Shown here: in pieces, positions 33,211 through 42,150 of the stretch
Layout of the letters: the number at the start of each line of letters is the position of its first letter
Numbering within the stretch: the stretch's first letter is position 1
NCBI GenBank assembly: GCA_965226785.1
Contig: CBDDEC010000002.1
Location: 1-64,000, forward strand
Reading direction: 5' to 3'
Source: CBDDEC01 sp965226785
Lineage (GTDB): Bacteria; Chloroflexota; Dehalococcoidia; UBA2979
DNA length: 64,000 nt
The notes under the pieces: model-generated
Databases searched by the model: none
What the model saw: the letters and a program-made list of their open reading frames with translations, nothing else
What the model was told of the DNA's origin: nothing
Position numbers and translations under genes: made by a program

Positions 33211-34263
33211 ATGACCACCATGACAGATGCGACCACGCGCGTCACCGCCGGGGTCGACACGCACCGCGACCAGCACGTGGTCGCCGCGCTCGATGAGCGG
33301 GGCGGCGAGCTCGGGGTGCGGTCGTTCGCGACGACCACGGCCGGCTACCGACAGGCGCTCGCCTGGCTCCGCAGCCTTGGTCCGGTCGAGCGCATCGGCG
33401 TCGAAGGGACGGGCACCTACGGCGCTGGCCTGACCCGCTACCTGCTCGCCGAGGCGGTGGCGGTGGTGGAGGTGAATCGCCCCAACCGCCAGCTGCGACG
33501 CCGCCACGGTAAGTCCGACCCCGTCGACGCCATCGCCGCCGCTCGCGCTGCGCAGTCAGGGGAGGCCTCGGGTGAGGCGAAGACCCGCAGCGGTGCCGTG
33601 GAGGCGATCCGCGCGCTGCGCACGGCTCGCCGCTCGGCCGGGCATGCACGCACGACGGCCCTCAACCAGATGCGCGCCCTGCTCGTGAGTGGACCGGACG
33701 ACCTCCGGGCCGCACTGCGGGGCAGCACTGTGTTCGAGCTGGTGACGACCGCGGCGCGGCTGCGCCCCGCCGACCCCACGACCGCCGTCGGCGCCACCAA
33801 GCTGGCCCTGCGTGAGCTGGCTCGACGGGTGCAGCGCCTCGAGGCAGAGCGCCGCCGCCTCGACACCGTGCTCGAGCAGCTGGTCGCCACCACCGCACCC
33901 GCCCTGGTGGCCTGCTTCGGCGTGGGCACCGACACCGCCGGCGCTCTGCTCGTCTCCGCCGGCGACAACCCGCAACGCCTCCGCAGCGAGGCGGCATTCG
34001 CCCATCACTGCGGCGTCGCTCCGATCGACGCCTCGTCGGGGCTGACCATCCGCAAACGACTCAACCGCGGTGGCGACCGCACCGCGAATCAAGCGCTCTG
34101 GCGAATCGTCATGGTCCGCATGGTCCACGACCCCCGCACCCGCCGCTACGTCGAGCGGCGCACGCGCGAGGGCCGCTCCAAGCGCGAGATCATCCGCTCG
34201 CTCAAGCGCTACGTCGCACGGCAGCTCTATCGCCACCTCCCGCGCCCCGAATCGCTCGCTTGA
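33211..34263 (+). CDS. IS110-family transposase (DEDD recombinase)
   Basis: About 350 residues. N-terminal RuvC-like DEDD domain with AGVDTHRDQHVVAALDERG (Asp), EGTGTYGAGLTRYL (Glu) and KSDPVDAIAAA (Asp-x-x-Asp), a coiled middle, then the Transposase_20 domain with FGVGTDTAGALLVSAGDN, AHHCGVAPIDASSG and RLNRGGDRTANQALW containing the serine region. Start chosen at 33211, where GAAGGG has correct spacing. Works with a guide-like bridge RNA for seamless insertion without terminal inverted repeats. Confidence 0.87.
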   Translation: MTTMTDATTRVTAGVDTHRDQHVVAALDERGGELGVRSFATTTAGYRQALAWLRSLGPVERIGVEGTGTYGAGLTRYLLAEAVAVVEVNRPNRQLRRRHGKSDPVDAIAAARAAQSGEASGEAKTRSGAVEAIRALRTARRSAGHARTTALNQMRALLVSGPDDLRAALRGSTVFELVTTAARLRPADPTTAVGATKLALRELARRVQRLEAERRRLDTVLEQLVATTAPALVACFGVGTDTAGALLVSAGDNPQRLRSEAAFAHHCGVAPIDASSGLTIRKRLNRGGDRTANQALWRIVMVRMVHDPRTRRYVERRTREGRSKREIIRSLKRYVARQLYRHLPRPESLA

Positions 34264-34285
34264 CAGGCGATAGGAGCATCAGTGC

Positions 34286-34681
34286 CGGGTGGACGAACTC
34301 GAACGTGACCTTGCGGTCGCCCGCGATCTCCATGCCGCCCGAGTGCTCCACCGCGACGTTGTCGCGATACACATCCGGCCGGTGGGCCTTGAGCAGAAAC
34401 ATGAGCAGCGCGTCCGAGTAGACGCGCTCCGACCCCACGACCTTGCCGGCGTACCAGATATCGCGGTTCACGCCCGTAGCGCGCCGCCGGGCCTCACCGG
34501 CGAGCAGATCCACGGCCTGATCGATCGCCTCGTCCCACTGGCGCCTAAACTTCTTGTTCCGGCTGCGCGTCTGATAGGCGTTCTGGCGGGTCACGCCGGC
34601 CCCGACGGCCGCGAGCGCGACATTGCCCATGGCCTTGAGCCGCTCGAGGAACACGCCCCGCCAGGCTACGGCCCTGGTCAT
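34286..34681 (-). CDS. Phage small-terminase-like/HTH protein, 3'-truncated (second copy)
   Basis: Start ATG 34681. GVFLERLKAMGNVALAAVGA, GVTRQNAYQTRSRNKKFRRQ, DEAIDQAVDLLAGEARRRAT, then VVGSERVYSDALLMFLLKA. Clearly homologous to 24576-24968 but with many substitutions, so the two came from related phages or islands rather than a recent duplication. After VTFEFV the frame enters IS110 sequence. Upstream TTGACAC repeats precede the gene (34690-34735). Confidence 0.6.
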
Positions 34682-34863
34682 CGTTTCCCCTCATTCCCCT
34701 CTTTTATAGTGTCAACATGTGTCAACACCCGCGACGCCCGATCGCGGTCGTCTGGCCCATCGGCGAGCGGATCATTCCACTGACTATTCCTTGAGCCATA
34801 AGGCTTTTCAGGCATCGGCCGGCTGCTCGTCGTCATGCTGTCGAGGTGCGGCCACCTCGAGGC

Positions 34864-35818
34864 GGCACTGTCAGATCTCAGATGACCGATGGCGGGACCG
34901 ACGCAAATCGCGGGTTAGTGACCGGTCTACGCCGCAGCCGCCTCCGCGATCAGCGAACGCCAGCGAGCCAGGAACAACCGTCGTTGCGCGGCGAGCGAGA
35001 CATGGGCGTCGCCGCGGCGGCGAACGCGAAAGTACTGTCGCAGCTCGTCGAATGCGCTGCAGAAACGCGACGCTGACTCGAAGCTCCCGAAGCCGAGCAT
35101 CGGGTAGTAGCGCTGCTTCACGGCGCGATGGCTCTGCTCGGTGTAGTTGTTCAGGTACTGCGTCGTCCGGTGCCACGCCTTGCGTCCGATGATCCAGCGG
35201 ATCGCACGCCGATACGCGGGGTGGAGGTCAGTCGTGATCCGTGCGGGCTTGCCTTCAGAGATCTCGACTAACCGTCGTAGGAACCGTCGCGCTGCGTGCT
35301 TGTCGCGGCGTTCGCTGAGCATCGAGTCGATGAGTTCGCCCCTGTGGTCGATCGCGCGATAGAGGTAGCACCAACGACCGCCGACTTTCAGGTACGTCTC
35401 GTCGAGGTACCAAGACACGCCGGCGCGGCCGCGCCGCTTCGCGCGCAGCTGACTGGCGAGCAAGGGCGCGAACCGGAACTCCCACACACGAACCGTCTCG
35501 TGCGTGACTTCGAATCCGCGCTGGAGCAGCATCTCGGCGACGTCGCGGAAGCTCAGCTTGTAGCGCAGGCGCCACAGCACGGCGAGCATCACCACGTCGG
35601 TCGGGTACTGGAGGTCGTTAAACGGCGTGCCCGTTCGCTCGTTGAAGACCGTTCCGCAAGCGCGGCATGCGAACGTGCAGTAGCCCGTGGAGGTGCGTCG
35701 GCTGCGCGAACTAGTCTCACTCGAGCTGCAGCGCGGGCACATCACAGGCAATCCTCCCCAGCGTCGTCGTTCACTCCGACGCTAGCAGCGGATCGGTGGT
35801 CTGAGTTCTGACGGAGCC
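34864..35818 (-). mobile_element. IS6-like element B copy 4
   Basis: Left end GGCACTGTCAGATCTCAG, right end inverted complement of GGCTCCGTCAGAACTCAG, 955 bp. GGCACTGT is exactly the start of classic IS6-family ends. Same sequence as copy 3 in inverted orientation. The gene on its right (35819) is a restriction-type C-terminal piece entered in frame immediately at the IS end. Confidence 0.87.
34927..35742 (-). CDS. IS6-type DDE transposase (identical to copy 3)
   Basis: Same 271-residue product as 32068-32883: zinc ribbon MCPRCSSSE, catalytic WYLDETYLKV, TTDLHPAYRR and YTEQSHRAVK. Recent duplication by replicative transposition is the simple reading. Confidence 0.87.
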   Translation of the reverse strand: MCPRCSSSETSSRSRRTSTGYCTFACRACGTVFNERTGTPFNDLQYPTDVVMLAVLWRLRYKLSFRDVAEMLLQRGFEVTHETVRVWEFRFAPLLASQLRAKRRGRAGVSWYLDETYLKVGGRWCYLYRAIDHRGELIDSMLSERRDKHAARRFLRRLVEISEGKPARITTDLHPAYRRAIRWIIGRKAWHRTTQYLNNYTEQSHRAVKQRYYPMLGFGSFESASRFCSAFDELRQYFRVRRRGDAHVSLAAQRRLFLARWRSLIAEAAAA

Positions 35819-36269
35819 GTACCCGCTCACCGAGGAGTGGGTGGCCGGGGCGAATCCAGAGACCAACCCGGACGTACTGCTCGTCGGCTCCAGCAAGATG
35901 AGCTACGCGAAGGCGTCCGTCCCCGGCGCGGGGCACGGCAAGCGCGACCTCGACCGCAGCCGCCTGCGCTACAACGACCACCTCACGCTCAGTGGCATCC
36001 CGCCGGCGGCGCACGAGTACGTGCTCGGCACCCGCTCGGGCATCGACTGGATCATCGACCGCTACTACATCAAGACCGACAAGGCCTCGGGCATCGTCAA
36101 CGACCCGAACCAGTGGGGCCTCGAGCACGGCGAGCCGCGCTACATCGTCGACCTCATCAAGCGCGTCGTCACCGTGAGCGTGCGCACCGTCGAGATCGTC
36201 GCGGGGCTGCCGAGTCTTGAGGAGACGATTGCGCGGCTGGGGGCCAGAGAGATGCAGAATGCGGAGTAG
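35819..36269 (+). pseudogene. Restriction enzyme C-terminal fragment (type ISP / helicase-methylase type)
   Basis: From the IS end the frame reads EPYPLTEEWVAGANP, LLVGSSKMSYAKA, GIPPAAHEYVLGTRSGIDWI, IDRYYIKTDKASGIVNDPN and YIVDLIKRVVTVSVRTVEIV. The motif RYxxxTDKxSGIVNDPN followed by a VDLIxRVVTVSVxT helix is the end of the specificity part in type ISP-like fused helicase-nuclease-methylase restriction enzymes, proteins of about 1500 residues. Only the last 150 residues are left. This places the TIR-like and SbcCD-like genes immediately downstream inside a restriction/defence island. Confidence 0.6.
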
Positions 36270-36307
36270 CGCGGTCTATCGAACCATGGAACGAGAGGAA
36301 TCACCCA

Positions 36308-36697
36308 TTGGCTGACAAGCGGGCATTCATCAGTTTCGACTTCGATCACGACGAGGATCTCCGGAACCTGCTCGTCCGACAGGCAAGGAATCCTAACTCG
36401 CCGTTCAGCATTCAGAACTGGTCAGTGAAGGAGCCATTCTCTGGAAACTGGAAGGATCGAGTTCGCGAGCGCATCCGCAGGACCGACGTCACCATCGTCA
36501 TCTGTGGCGAGTACACTCACTCGGCGACCGGTGTTTCGGCTGAACTCGACATCACGCGCGAAGGGGGTAAGGACTACTTCCTTCTGTGGGGGCGAAACGG
36601 CAAGACCTGCACGAAGCCTTCCTCCGCATGGCCGACTGACCAGATATATGAGTAGACGTGGGATCACCTCGCGACGTTGATCGCAGGGGGCCGGTAG
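36308..36697 (+). pseudogene. MTH538-type TIR-like domain protein with in-frame TAG
   Basis: TTG start at 36308 (AGAGGA 9 bases upstream). KRAFISFDFDHDEDLRNLLV, NWSVKEPFSGNWKDRVRERI, VTIVICGEYTHSATGVSAEL, DYFLLWG and KTCTKPSSA are the blocks of the MTH538 TIR-like family (relatives include Thoeris ThsB). The frame meets TAG at 36653 after DQIYE but goes on in the same frame as TWDHLATLIAGGR to a TAG at 36695. Family members read IYxWTW here, so a Trp codon (TGG) has probably become TAG. The shortened protein lacks the last 14 residues. It is followed after 3 bases by a small protein, suggesting a two-gene unit. Confidence 0.7.
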
Positions 36698-36700
36698 TTC

Positions 36701-36832
36701 ATGCCGGATCTCGAAGAGCCAACTCTGTTCCGGGGCACCAGCGAATCACGTGATGGCTCATTCGAGGCTCATGCGCTCGAGCAATACAAGCTTCGCATGC
36801 TAGACGAACGCATCCCTGGCGAGCTTCGGTGA
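36701..36832 (+). pseudogene. N-terminal piece of a small TIR-associated protein (SLATT-like?)
   Basis: ATG 36701, 3 bases after the TIR-like frame. MPDLEEPTLFRGTSESRDGS, FEAHALEQYKL and then an early end (RMLDERIPGELR). The FEAHALEQYKL segment recalls the start of small two-helix membrane proteins (SLATT-like) that follow MTH538 TIR-like genes. In those a Y-V-E-M-A-D-R-I-S-like helix and two membrane segments come next, and they are absent here. So the partner is probably truncated by a deletion before the SbcD-like gene. Family assignment is from memory of neighbours and is tentative. Confidence 0.4.
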
Positions 36833-36905
36833 TCGTTGAACGCAATGCGCCGGGAAAGCAGATTCCTTGGCGCTCGTCGTCGCGATGCTCTAGATTCCTA
36901 TCGTA

Positions 36906-38009
36906 GTGAGAATCGTTCACTTCTCCGATCTCCACCTTGACTCCACGTTCACCTGGGCTGGCGCCTCGGGTGACACGGCGCGACGACGCCGTCAGGCGCT
37001 GCGGGACACCCTGCTGCGAATTGTGGACTTGACGCGCGCTGAGGACGCAGACGCGCTCTTCTGCGGTGGCGACCTCTACGAGCATGAACGCGCCGGGCGG
37101 GACACGGGCGAGTTTCTGCGCCAGACGTTCGCCAGCCTCGCTCCCGTGCCGGTCTACCTCGCGCCGGGAAACCACGACTGGTACGGGCCGGACAGCCTCT
37201 ACGCTCTCGTTGACTGGAGTCCGAACGTCCATGTCTTCGCTGAGCCCTCGCTTCGATCCGTGCCGCTCGAGACTGGCGTCACACTCTGGGGCGCCGCGCA
37301 CTGTGCACCGGCGAACACCGACAACTTTCTCGACGGGTTCCGCGCCGAAGGCCCTGGCATCCACCTCGCGCTCTTCCACGGCGCCGAAAAGTCGTGGTTC
37401 AACGATCAGGGCGAGGGCAAGCAGCCTCACGCACCCTTCGACGCGGCTGAGATCGCGGCAGTGGGGATCGATCACGCATTCCTCGGCCACTACCACCGCC
37501 CGAAGGACGCGGAGCGGCACACGTATCCGGGCAACCCTGACCCGCTCGCTTTCGGCGAGGACGGCGAGCGGGCAGCAGTCGTGGCAACCATCGATGCTGC
37601 TGGGCAGATCACGAGCCAGCGCCACCAGGTTGCTCACACAGATGTCCACGACTTCGAGATCGACATCTCGGGTTACACCACCCAGCAACAGATTCGAGAC
37701 GCCCTCGCTGAGCAGGTGGACGGGCGCGGGGGCTTCGCGAGGCTGACGGTGCGCGGGGACATCGCGCCGGAGATTAGTGTCACCGAGAGCGACCTGCGAG
37801 ACGCCATGCGCGCCTTCGACGCTGTGCAGATCCGACTCGGAGCGCTCCGGCCGGGCTACGACTTTGAAGCGCTCCGTGTCGAACCGACGGTGCGTGGGCA
37901 GTTCGTCGCCGACGTCCTGGACGCGGGCCTCGACCCGGACGAAGCGCGGCGGGTGCTCATGACCGGACTGCGAGCACTCGAGGGCCGACGCGACCTCGGG
38001 GTGCTCTGA
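36906..38009 (+). CDS. SbcD/YhaO-like metallophosphoesterase
   Basis: 367 residues, GTG start at 36906. Calcineurin-like phosphoesterase motifs: RIVHFSDLHLDSTF (DxH), ALFCGGDLYEHE (GGD), LAPGNHDWYG (GNHD), LFHGAE (H) and FLGHYHRP (GHxH). Together they bind two Mn ions for DNA end cleavage. The C-terminal 110 residues resemble the capping region that docks on the partner ATPase. The stop overlaps the start of the next gene (TGATG), so the pair is translationally coupled as in SbcCD/Mre11-Rad50-type complexes. It is placed between the TIR-like gene and a RecB-like nuclease stub rather than in a core-genome setting. Confidence 0.85.
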   Translation: MRIVHFSDLHLDSTFTWAGASGDTARRRRQALRDTLLRIVDLTRAEDADALFCGGDLYEHERAGRDTGEFLRQTFASLAPVPVYLAPGNHDWYGPDSLYALVDWSPNVHVFAEPSLRSVPLETGVTLWGAAHCAPANTDNFLDGFRAEGPGIHLALFHGAEKSWFNDQGEGKQPHAPFDAAEIAAVGIDHAFLGHYHRPKDAERHTYPGNPDPLAFGEDGERAAVVATIDAAGQITSQRHQVAHTDVHDFEIDISGYTTQQQIRDALAEQVDGRGGFARLTVRGDIAPEISVTESDLRDAMRAFDAVQIRLGALRPGYDFEALRVEPTVRGQFVADVLDAGLDPDEARRVLMTGLRALEGRRDLGVL

Positions 38010-40726
38010 TGCGATTCGAATCGGTGACAGCCCACACCTTCGGGCGCTTTCGGGACCAGACGCTGGAGCTCGCCCCCGGAATGAACGTCATCTACGGCCC
38101 GAACGAGGCCGGCAAATCGACATGGCACGCCGCACTCTACGCGGGTCTCTGCGGGATGCGGCGTGCGCGCGGGCGAGCGCGAAGCGAGGACAGCGCCTTC
38201 CAGGAGCGCCACAGGCCATGGGACGGGGAAGGCTGGGAAGTCGGAGCGACCATCACCCTCAAGGATCGGCGGGTCGTGCTGCGGCACGACCTTGATGCGC
38301 GCGTGGACAGCAGCGCGCAGGATGCAGACCTCGCCGGTCGCGACTACTCTGCCGAGATCATGAGCGATGGCGCCCCAGATGGCGCACGCTGGCTCGGTCT
38401 CGACCGCAGGTCCTTCCTTGGCACGGCGTGCGTGCGGCAGGCGAGCATTCTGGCCGTTCTCGACGATCCGGGGGACCTCCAGGACGAACTGCAGAGCGCG
38501 GCCGCCACGGCCCGCACCGGTGAGACCGCGGCCGATGCCATAGTGCTGCTCAGTGACTACCGTACCGAGCACGTAGGAACGGAGCGGTCGCCGACGAGAC
38601 CACTCGCTAGGTCGCGGCAAGGGGTCGGGGACGCTCGAACCGCTCTGACGTCGGCGACGAGGGCACGTGCTGAAGCGGCTGAGCGCCGCCGTGGCGTCGA
38701 GGCCCTTGAGGCCGAGGTGGAAGACCTGAAGCGCAACAGGGACGCCATTCGCGCGGTGCGCGCTGAAGTGGAAGCCGTGTCCGCCGAATCGCGGCTTGCC
38801 CGCGCCACGGCCCTGAGCGAGTCGTTCCTCGATGGGGAGCCACGCCATCCCGCCGACGACAGCGAGCTCGCCGAGCAAGTGACGAGAGCACTCGAGCAGT
38901 GGAGCAACGCACCGGAGCCCGAAGAGCCAGAAGGCCCGACAGCTGCCGAGCTTGAGGCGCTGGTCGCCGACGAGGACCTGGATCTGGCCATCCTCGCCGA
39001 AGTCGACGCATCGGCGGCTGAAGAACGCCTCGCCCGCGCGCGTGAGCTGAGCGTGTCCTTCCCGGACGGGGCTCCGAGGCGCCCGAGTGAAGAAGACGAA
39101 CTCACGCAGGAAGTCGCGAACGCGCTCGCGGCCTGGGACGCGCGTCCCGACGTCAGCGGCACACCGATCAGCGACCTGCGTGCGCAACTCGACGAGATCG
39201 AGCAGGCACGTGCTGACACCTCGCGCGGCGGCCTTGCGGGCTTGCTCCGCGCGATCTTCCAGTGGTTCGCCCGCCTGCTTGGCCTTGGTTCGCGTGAGTC
39301 CGAACCGGAGCGCGCGGACCTGGCCGGGCGCCGCAGCAGCATCGAACGAGAAATCGAAGACGCAACACGGGTCGAGGAAGCACGGATCGGGATCCGCCGC
39401 GTGGCGGTCCGTGCGGAACTCCCTGACGGGTCGGCTGACGCTCTTGTGAGCTCCCTACGCGGGTGGCAGCGGACACGTGCCGAGCGGATGAATGAAGCAG
39501 ATGAGAGCCGAGCCGTCTGGGAAGAGCTGCAGCGAGTGCTTGGTGAGCAGACGCTGGATGACCTGGAAGCCGACGCCGCTCGCGCGCGGCGCGAAGCAGA
39601 TTCCCGGGCAGCGGCTACGGACCAAGAGCGGCTCACCCGCGCCCTCGCTCAGCCGCTCGAAGACGCCGAGCTTGCCGCACTCCGGGGACGGACAAGCGCC
39701 GCGCGCCGAGCCGAGGCGGAGAGTCGTCTGCGCATGCGAGAAGCGGACGACAGGCGTTTCGAGGACGACACACGTAGGCGAGACGAGGCGCGGGTGGGAC
39801 TGCGGGGGGCAGTGGTCGCTATCGGGAGTGAGGCGTTGACCCCGGACGACCAGAAGTCGGCCCTGAGCGAGTGGCTCGATCGTAGAAGTGAGATGCTCAC
39901 CGAGGATCGCCGCAAGACCGACGAATGGGAGAGCCTCCAGCGACTTCTGGGTGAGCGCACGCTCGCTGAGTTCGAGAAGGAAACGGTGCGGCTCCGTAGC
40001 GAAGCGGACTCGCTGCTCGCGAGCGCAGCCCCGGAGGCCATCGTGGAGACGAGGCAGAACGAGCCTTCCGAAGGAGACCTCGAGGATCTGGAGACAGACC
40101 TGCGCGAAGCCCGCGCCCGCCGCGACACGGCGACCGGTGAATGGGGCGAGTTCGAGAGCGGGTTGCCGGATATCGCGGAAGCCGAGGAGCGCGTCGAGCG
40201 CGCCGCGGCGGAGCTTGCACGCGTCCAAGGCCTCGATCAGACCCTGGGCACCGTCATCCAACTCCTCGAGGCTGCCCAGGAGCGCGTCCACCGTGACATC
40301 GCTCCGGTGTTGCGCGCGACTGTCCTAGAGCGCCTCGAGCAGGTGACCGGCGGCCGGTACACCGACTGCCGCGTCAACCCCGAGTCCCTACAGGTCGAGG
40401 TCGCGGACGCCGAGGGGCGGTGGCGCACGGCGCGGCTTCTGTCACATGGAACGGCCGAGCAACTGTACCTGCTGCTGCGCGTCGCGCTCGCCCGACACCT
40501 CACAGAACCGTCGGGCGAGACATGCCCACTGATCCTGGACGATGTGGTCAGCGCGGCAGACAGCGAACGTAAGCGGCAGTTACTCGAGACGCTACTGTCG
40601 ATCAGCGAATCAACGCAGGTGATCCTGTTCACCCACGAGGACGATGTGAGGTCGTGGGCCGAGCCGCGGCTCAACGGTGCGAGTGACCGACTCACGGTGC
40701 TTGCCGGCGAGGCGCCTGATGCGTAG
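38009..40726 (+). CDS. SbcC/YhaN-like SMC-type ATPase
   Basis: 905 residues. N-terminal ABC/Rad50-like half with Walker A GPNEAGKST (30-38) after FGRFRDQTLELAPGMNVIY; QASILAVLDDP at the position of the SbcC Q-loop region; very long charged coiled coil (about 200-810) rich in Arg/Glu heptads (two repeated units, AERLARARELSVSFPDGAPR and ARATALSESFLDGEPR). C-terminal half has signature LSHGTAEQLYLLLRVALARH, Walker B CPLILDDVVSAAD and the switch His in LFTHEDD. It lacks the CxxC zinc hook seen in SbcC/Rad50, as in YhaN-type AAA_27 proteins. Acts with the phosphoesterase as a DNA end-processing or defence nuclease. Confidence 0.85.
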   Translation: MRFESVTAHTFGRFRDQTLELAPGMNVIYGPNEAGKSTWHAALYAGLCGMRRARGRARSEDSAFQERHRPWDGEGWEVGATITLKDRRVVLRHDLDARVDSSAQDADLAGRDYSAEIMSDGAPDGARWLGLDRRSFLGTACVRQASILAVLDDPGDLQDELQSAAATARTGETAADAIVLLSDYRTEHVGTERSPTRPLARSRQGVGDARTALTSATRARAEAAERRRGVEALEAEVEDLKRNRDAIRAVRAEVEAVSAESRLARATALSESFLDGEPRHPADDSELAEQVTRALEQWSNAPEPEEPEGPTAAELEALVADEDLDLAILAEVDASAAEERLARARELSVSFPDGAPRRPSEEDELTQEVANALAAWDARPDVSGTPISDLRAQLDEIEQARADTSRGGLAGLLRAIFQWFARLLGLGSRESEPERADLAGRRSSIEREIEDATRVEEARIGIRRVAVRAELPDGSADALVSSLRGWQRTRAERMNEADESRAVWEELQRVLGEQTLDDLEADAARARREADSRAAATDQERLTRALAQPLEDAELAALRGRTSAARRAEAESRLRMREADDRRFEDDTRRRDEARVGLRGAVVAIGSEALTPDDQKSALSEWLDRRSEMLTEDRRKTDEWESLQRLLGERTLAEFEKETVRLRSEADSLLASAAPEAIVETRQNEPSEGDLEDLETDLREARARRDTATGEWGEFESGLPDIAEAEERVERAAAELARVQGLDQTLGTVIQLLEAAQERVHRDIAPVLRATVLERLEQVTGGRYTDCRVNPESLQVEVADAEGRWRTARLLSHGTAEQLYLLLRVALARHLTEPSGETCPLILDDVVSAADSERKRQLLETLLSISESTQVILFTHEDDVRSWAEPRLNGASDRLTVLAGEAPDA

Positions 40727-40902
40727 GTGTGACTGGTGACAGCGAGTCCCATCGGCCGGGCGGTGGTACTCAAGGAAGGGTCATCGTCCCTCCCGCACCA
40801 AGGGCTGGCAGCCAACACTGAGGGCGTTCGCAACGTCTGGCCGGCGAGCCACGCGACGCGCATCACATGCGCTCCTCCTGACGTGAGGAGGTAGCAGGAC
40901 CT

Positions 40903-41019
40903 ATGCAGCGGGCCGACGGCCGTCTGGTGTACTCAGCGACCGACCTCGTCGGGTACTTGGAATGCGCGCACCTCGCGAACCTCGAGCGGGCAGCCGTGTG
41001 GGGGCATCTCACGAGGCCG
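40903..41019 (+). pseudogene. TM0106-family RecB-like nuclease, N-terminal stub
   Basis: ATG 40903 with GAGGAGG upstream. MQRADGRLVYSATDLVGYL, ECAHLANLERAAVWGHLTRP. The pattern SATDLVGYLECxHLxxLERA is the start of TM0106-type RecB-like nuclease/helicase proteins (over 1000 residues), where Cys and His help form the nuclease domain's iron-sulfur or metal site. After 39 codons it runs into element A copy 4. Nothing after the IS continues it. Its place directly behind the SbcCD-like pair suggests a three- or four-gene DNA-processing cassette. Confidence 0.6.
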
Positions 41020-42133
41020 TGGGACGGCAAAACCTCATGCGGCCCACCGATACTCATGATGCAAGTCTCCTAGCACCGGCTTGCTGACGACTCGCTGACT
41101 CGGCGTCCGCTGCACCGGCGAGCGTCCCTCCGGAGAGTCGAGCGCCAATGATCGATGCGGCCGCATCGCGTTGTAGTGCTGGACGTACTCACCAAGCACC
41201 CGCCGGAGATGTTGTTCGTTGACCGCGATGACATGGTCGAGACACTCGCGCCTGAGCGTGCCGATGACGCGCTCGGCGATGGCGTTGGCATTCGGCGCGT
41301 GCACCGGAGTCAGAATCGTCTCGATCCCGATCCGTCAAGCGCGTGCGATGAAGTCTCCGCCATAGCTACGGTCGCGGTCTCGGATGAGGAACCCTGGCTG
41401 CTGACCCCAGGCGGTCGCCTCGATCATCTGCTGCCAGATCCAGGGCGCGTTCGGATGCTCCGTGACGTTCCAGTGCCGGATGCGGCGCCGGTCGTGGTCG
41501 ATCACGATGAGCACGTAGAGCGTGCGGAAGGCGAGCGTCTGGACCGTGAACAGATCGGCGGCCCAGATGCTGGACGCGTGGTTGCGGAGAAACGTGCGCC
41601 ACGACTGGCTCGGGGGGCGCCGCAGCGCTTGCCGGCGGTAGCGACTCACGGTGCGGGCGCTGACCTCGAAGCCAAGGGCACGCAGCTCACCAACGATGCG
41701 GACGGCGCCCCACCGTGGATGCTCAGTGGCGCTGCGCAGGATCAGCCGCTGCCACTCGGCGGGAATGTGGGGACGCCCAGGTCCGCGACGACTCTTCCAG
41801 CGCCAGTAGGCGCGCCAGGCAGAACGATGCCACCGCACAACCGTGTCCGGCTCGACCATCACGAGCGTGCCTCGCCAGCCGGACCAACCGCGTGCCAGCA
41901 GTGACCAGAGTCGGCGGTCGTGGCGACGGAGCCGCGGTCGACGACGGCCCGTGGGACGGCGAGCTGATGCCGCAGCGCCAAGTTCTCGAGGACGAGATCT
42001 CGGCGGGCGCGGACCGAAGCGAAGAGTGCTGCGACAAGCAGACGGAGGTAGAGCACAGACGAGCCTCTCGTGGCTCGCCGATACTCTGCTATCTCAGGAC
42101 AGAGCTGCACGGATCAAGTTTTGCCGTCCCACG
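41019..42133 (-). mobile_element. Element A copy 4
   Basis: Ends CGTGGGACGGCAAAACCT and inverted CGTGGGACGGCAAAACTT, 1115 bp. Flanks read GAGGCC on the left and GGCCGC on the right, so GGCC might be a short target duplication, but this palindrome also continues the inverted repeat. The internal transposase is dead. Confidence 0.85.
41035..42110 (-). pseudogene. Element A transposase with nonsense and frameshift
   Basis: Aligned to the intact copy. The codon CGA in ARARRLGIE is TGA here (41332-41334), giving ARA-stop-RIGIE. Near 41950 the frame shifts (ALRHQLAVPRAVV instead of VYTRGRRRPRL). Two lesions separate three pieces. Confidence 0.78.
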
Positions 42134-42150
42134 GCCGCTCGGGCCCTGCG

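Larger units (their letters stand above)
32991..34292 (+). mobile_element. IS110-family element D
   Basis: One DEDD transposase gene with a long left non-coding end (about 200 bases) and a short right end (about 20 bases), the IS110 layout. GTGCCGGGTGG occurs at both boundaries (32991-33001 and 34282-34292), the expected target core repeated at both sides, though longer than the usual 2-8 bases. It cuts a phage-type gene whose remainder is at 34286-34681. Confidence 0.7.

Noticed and set aside
36308..36697. Thoeris system
   Set aside because: The TIR-like gene is related to ThsB, but no ThsA (SIR2/SLOG) gene is nearby. The following genes are a small protein and an SbcD-like enzyme.
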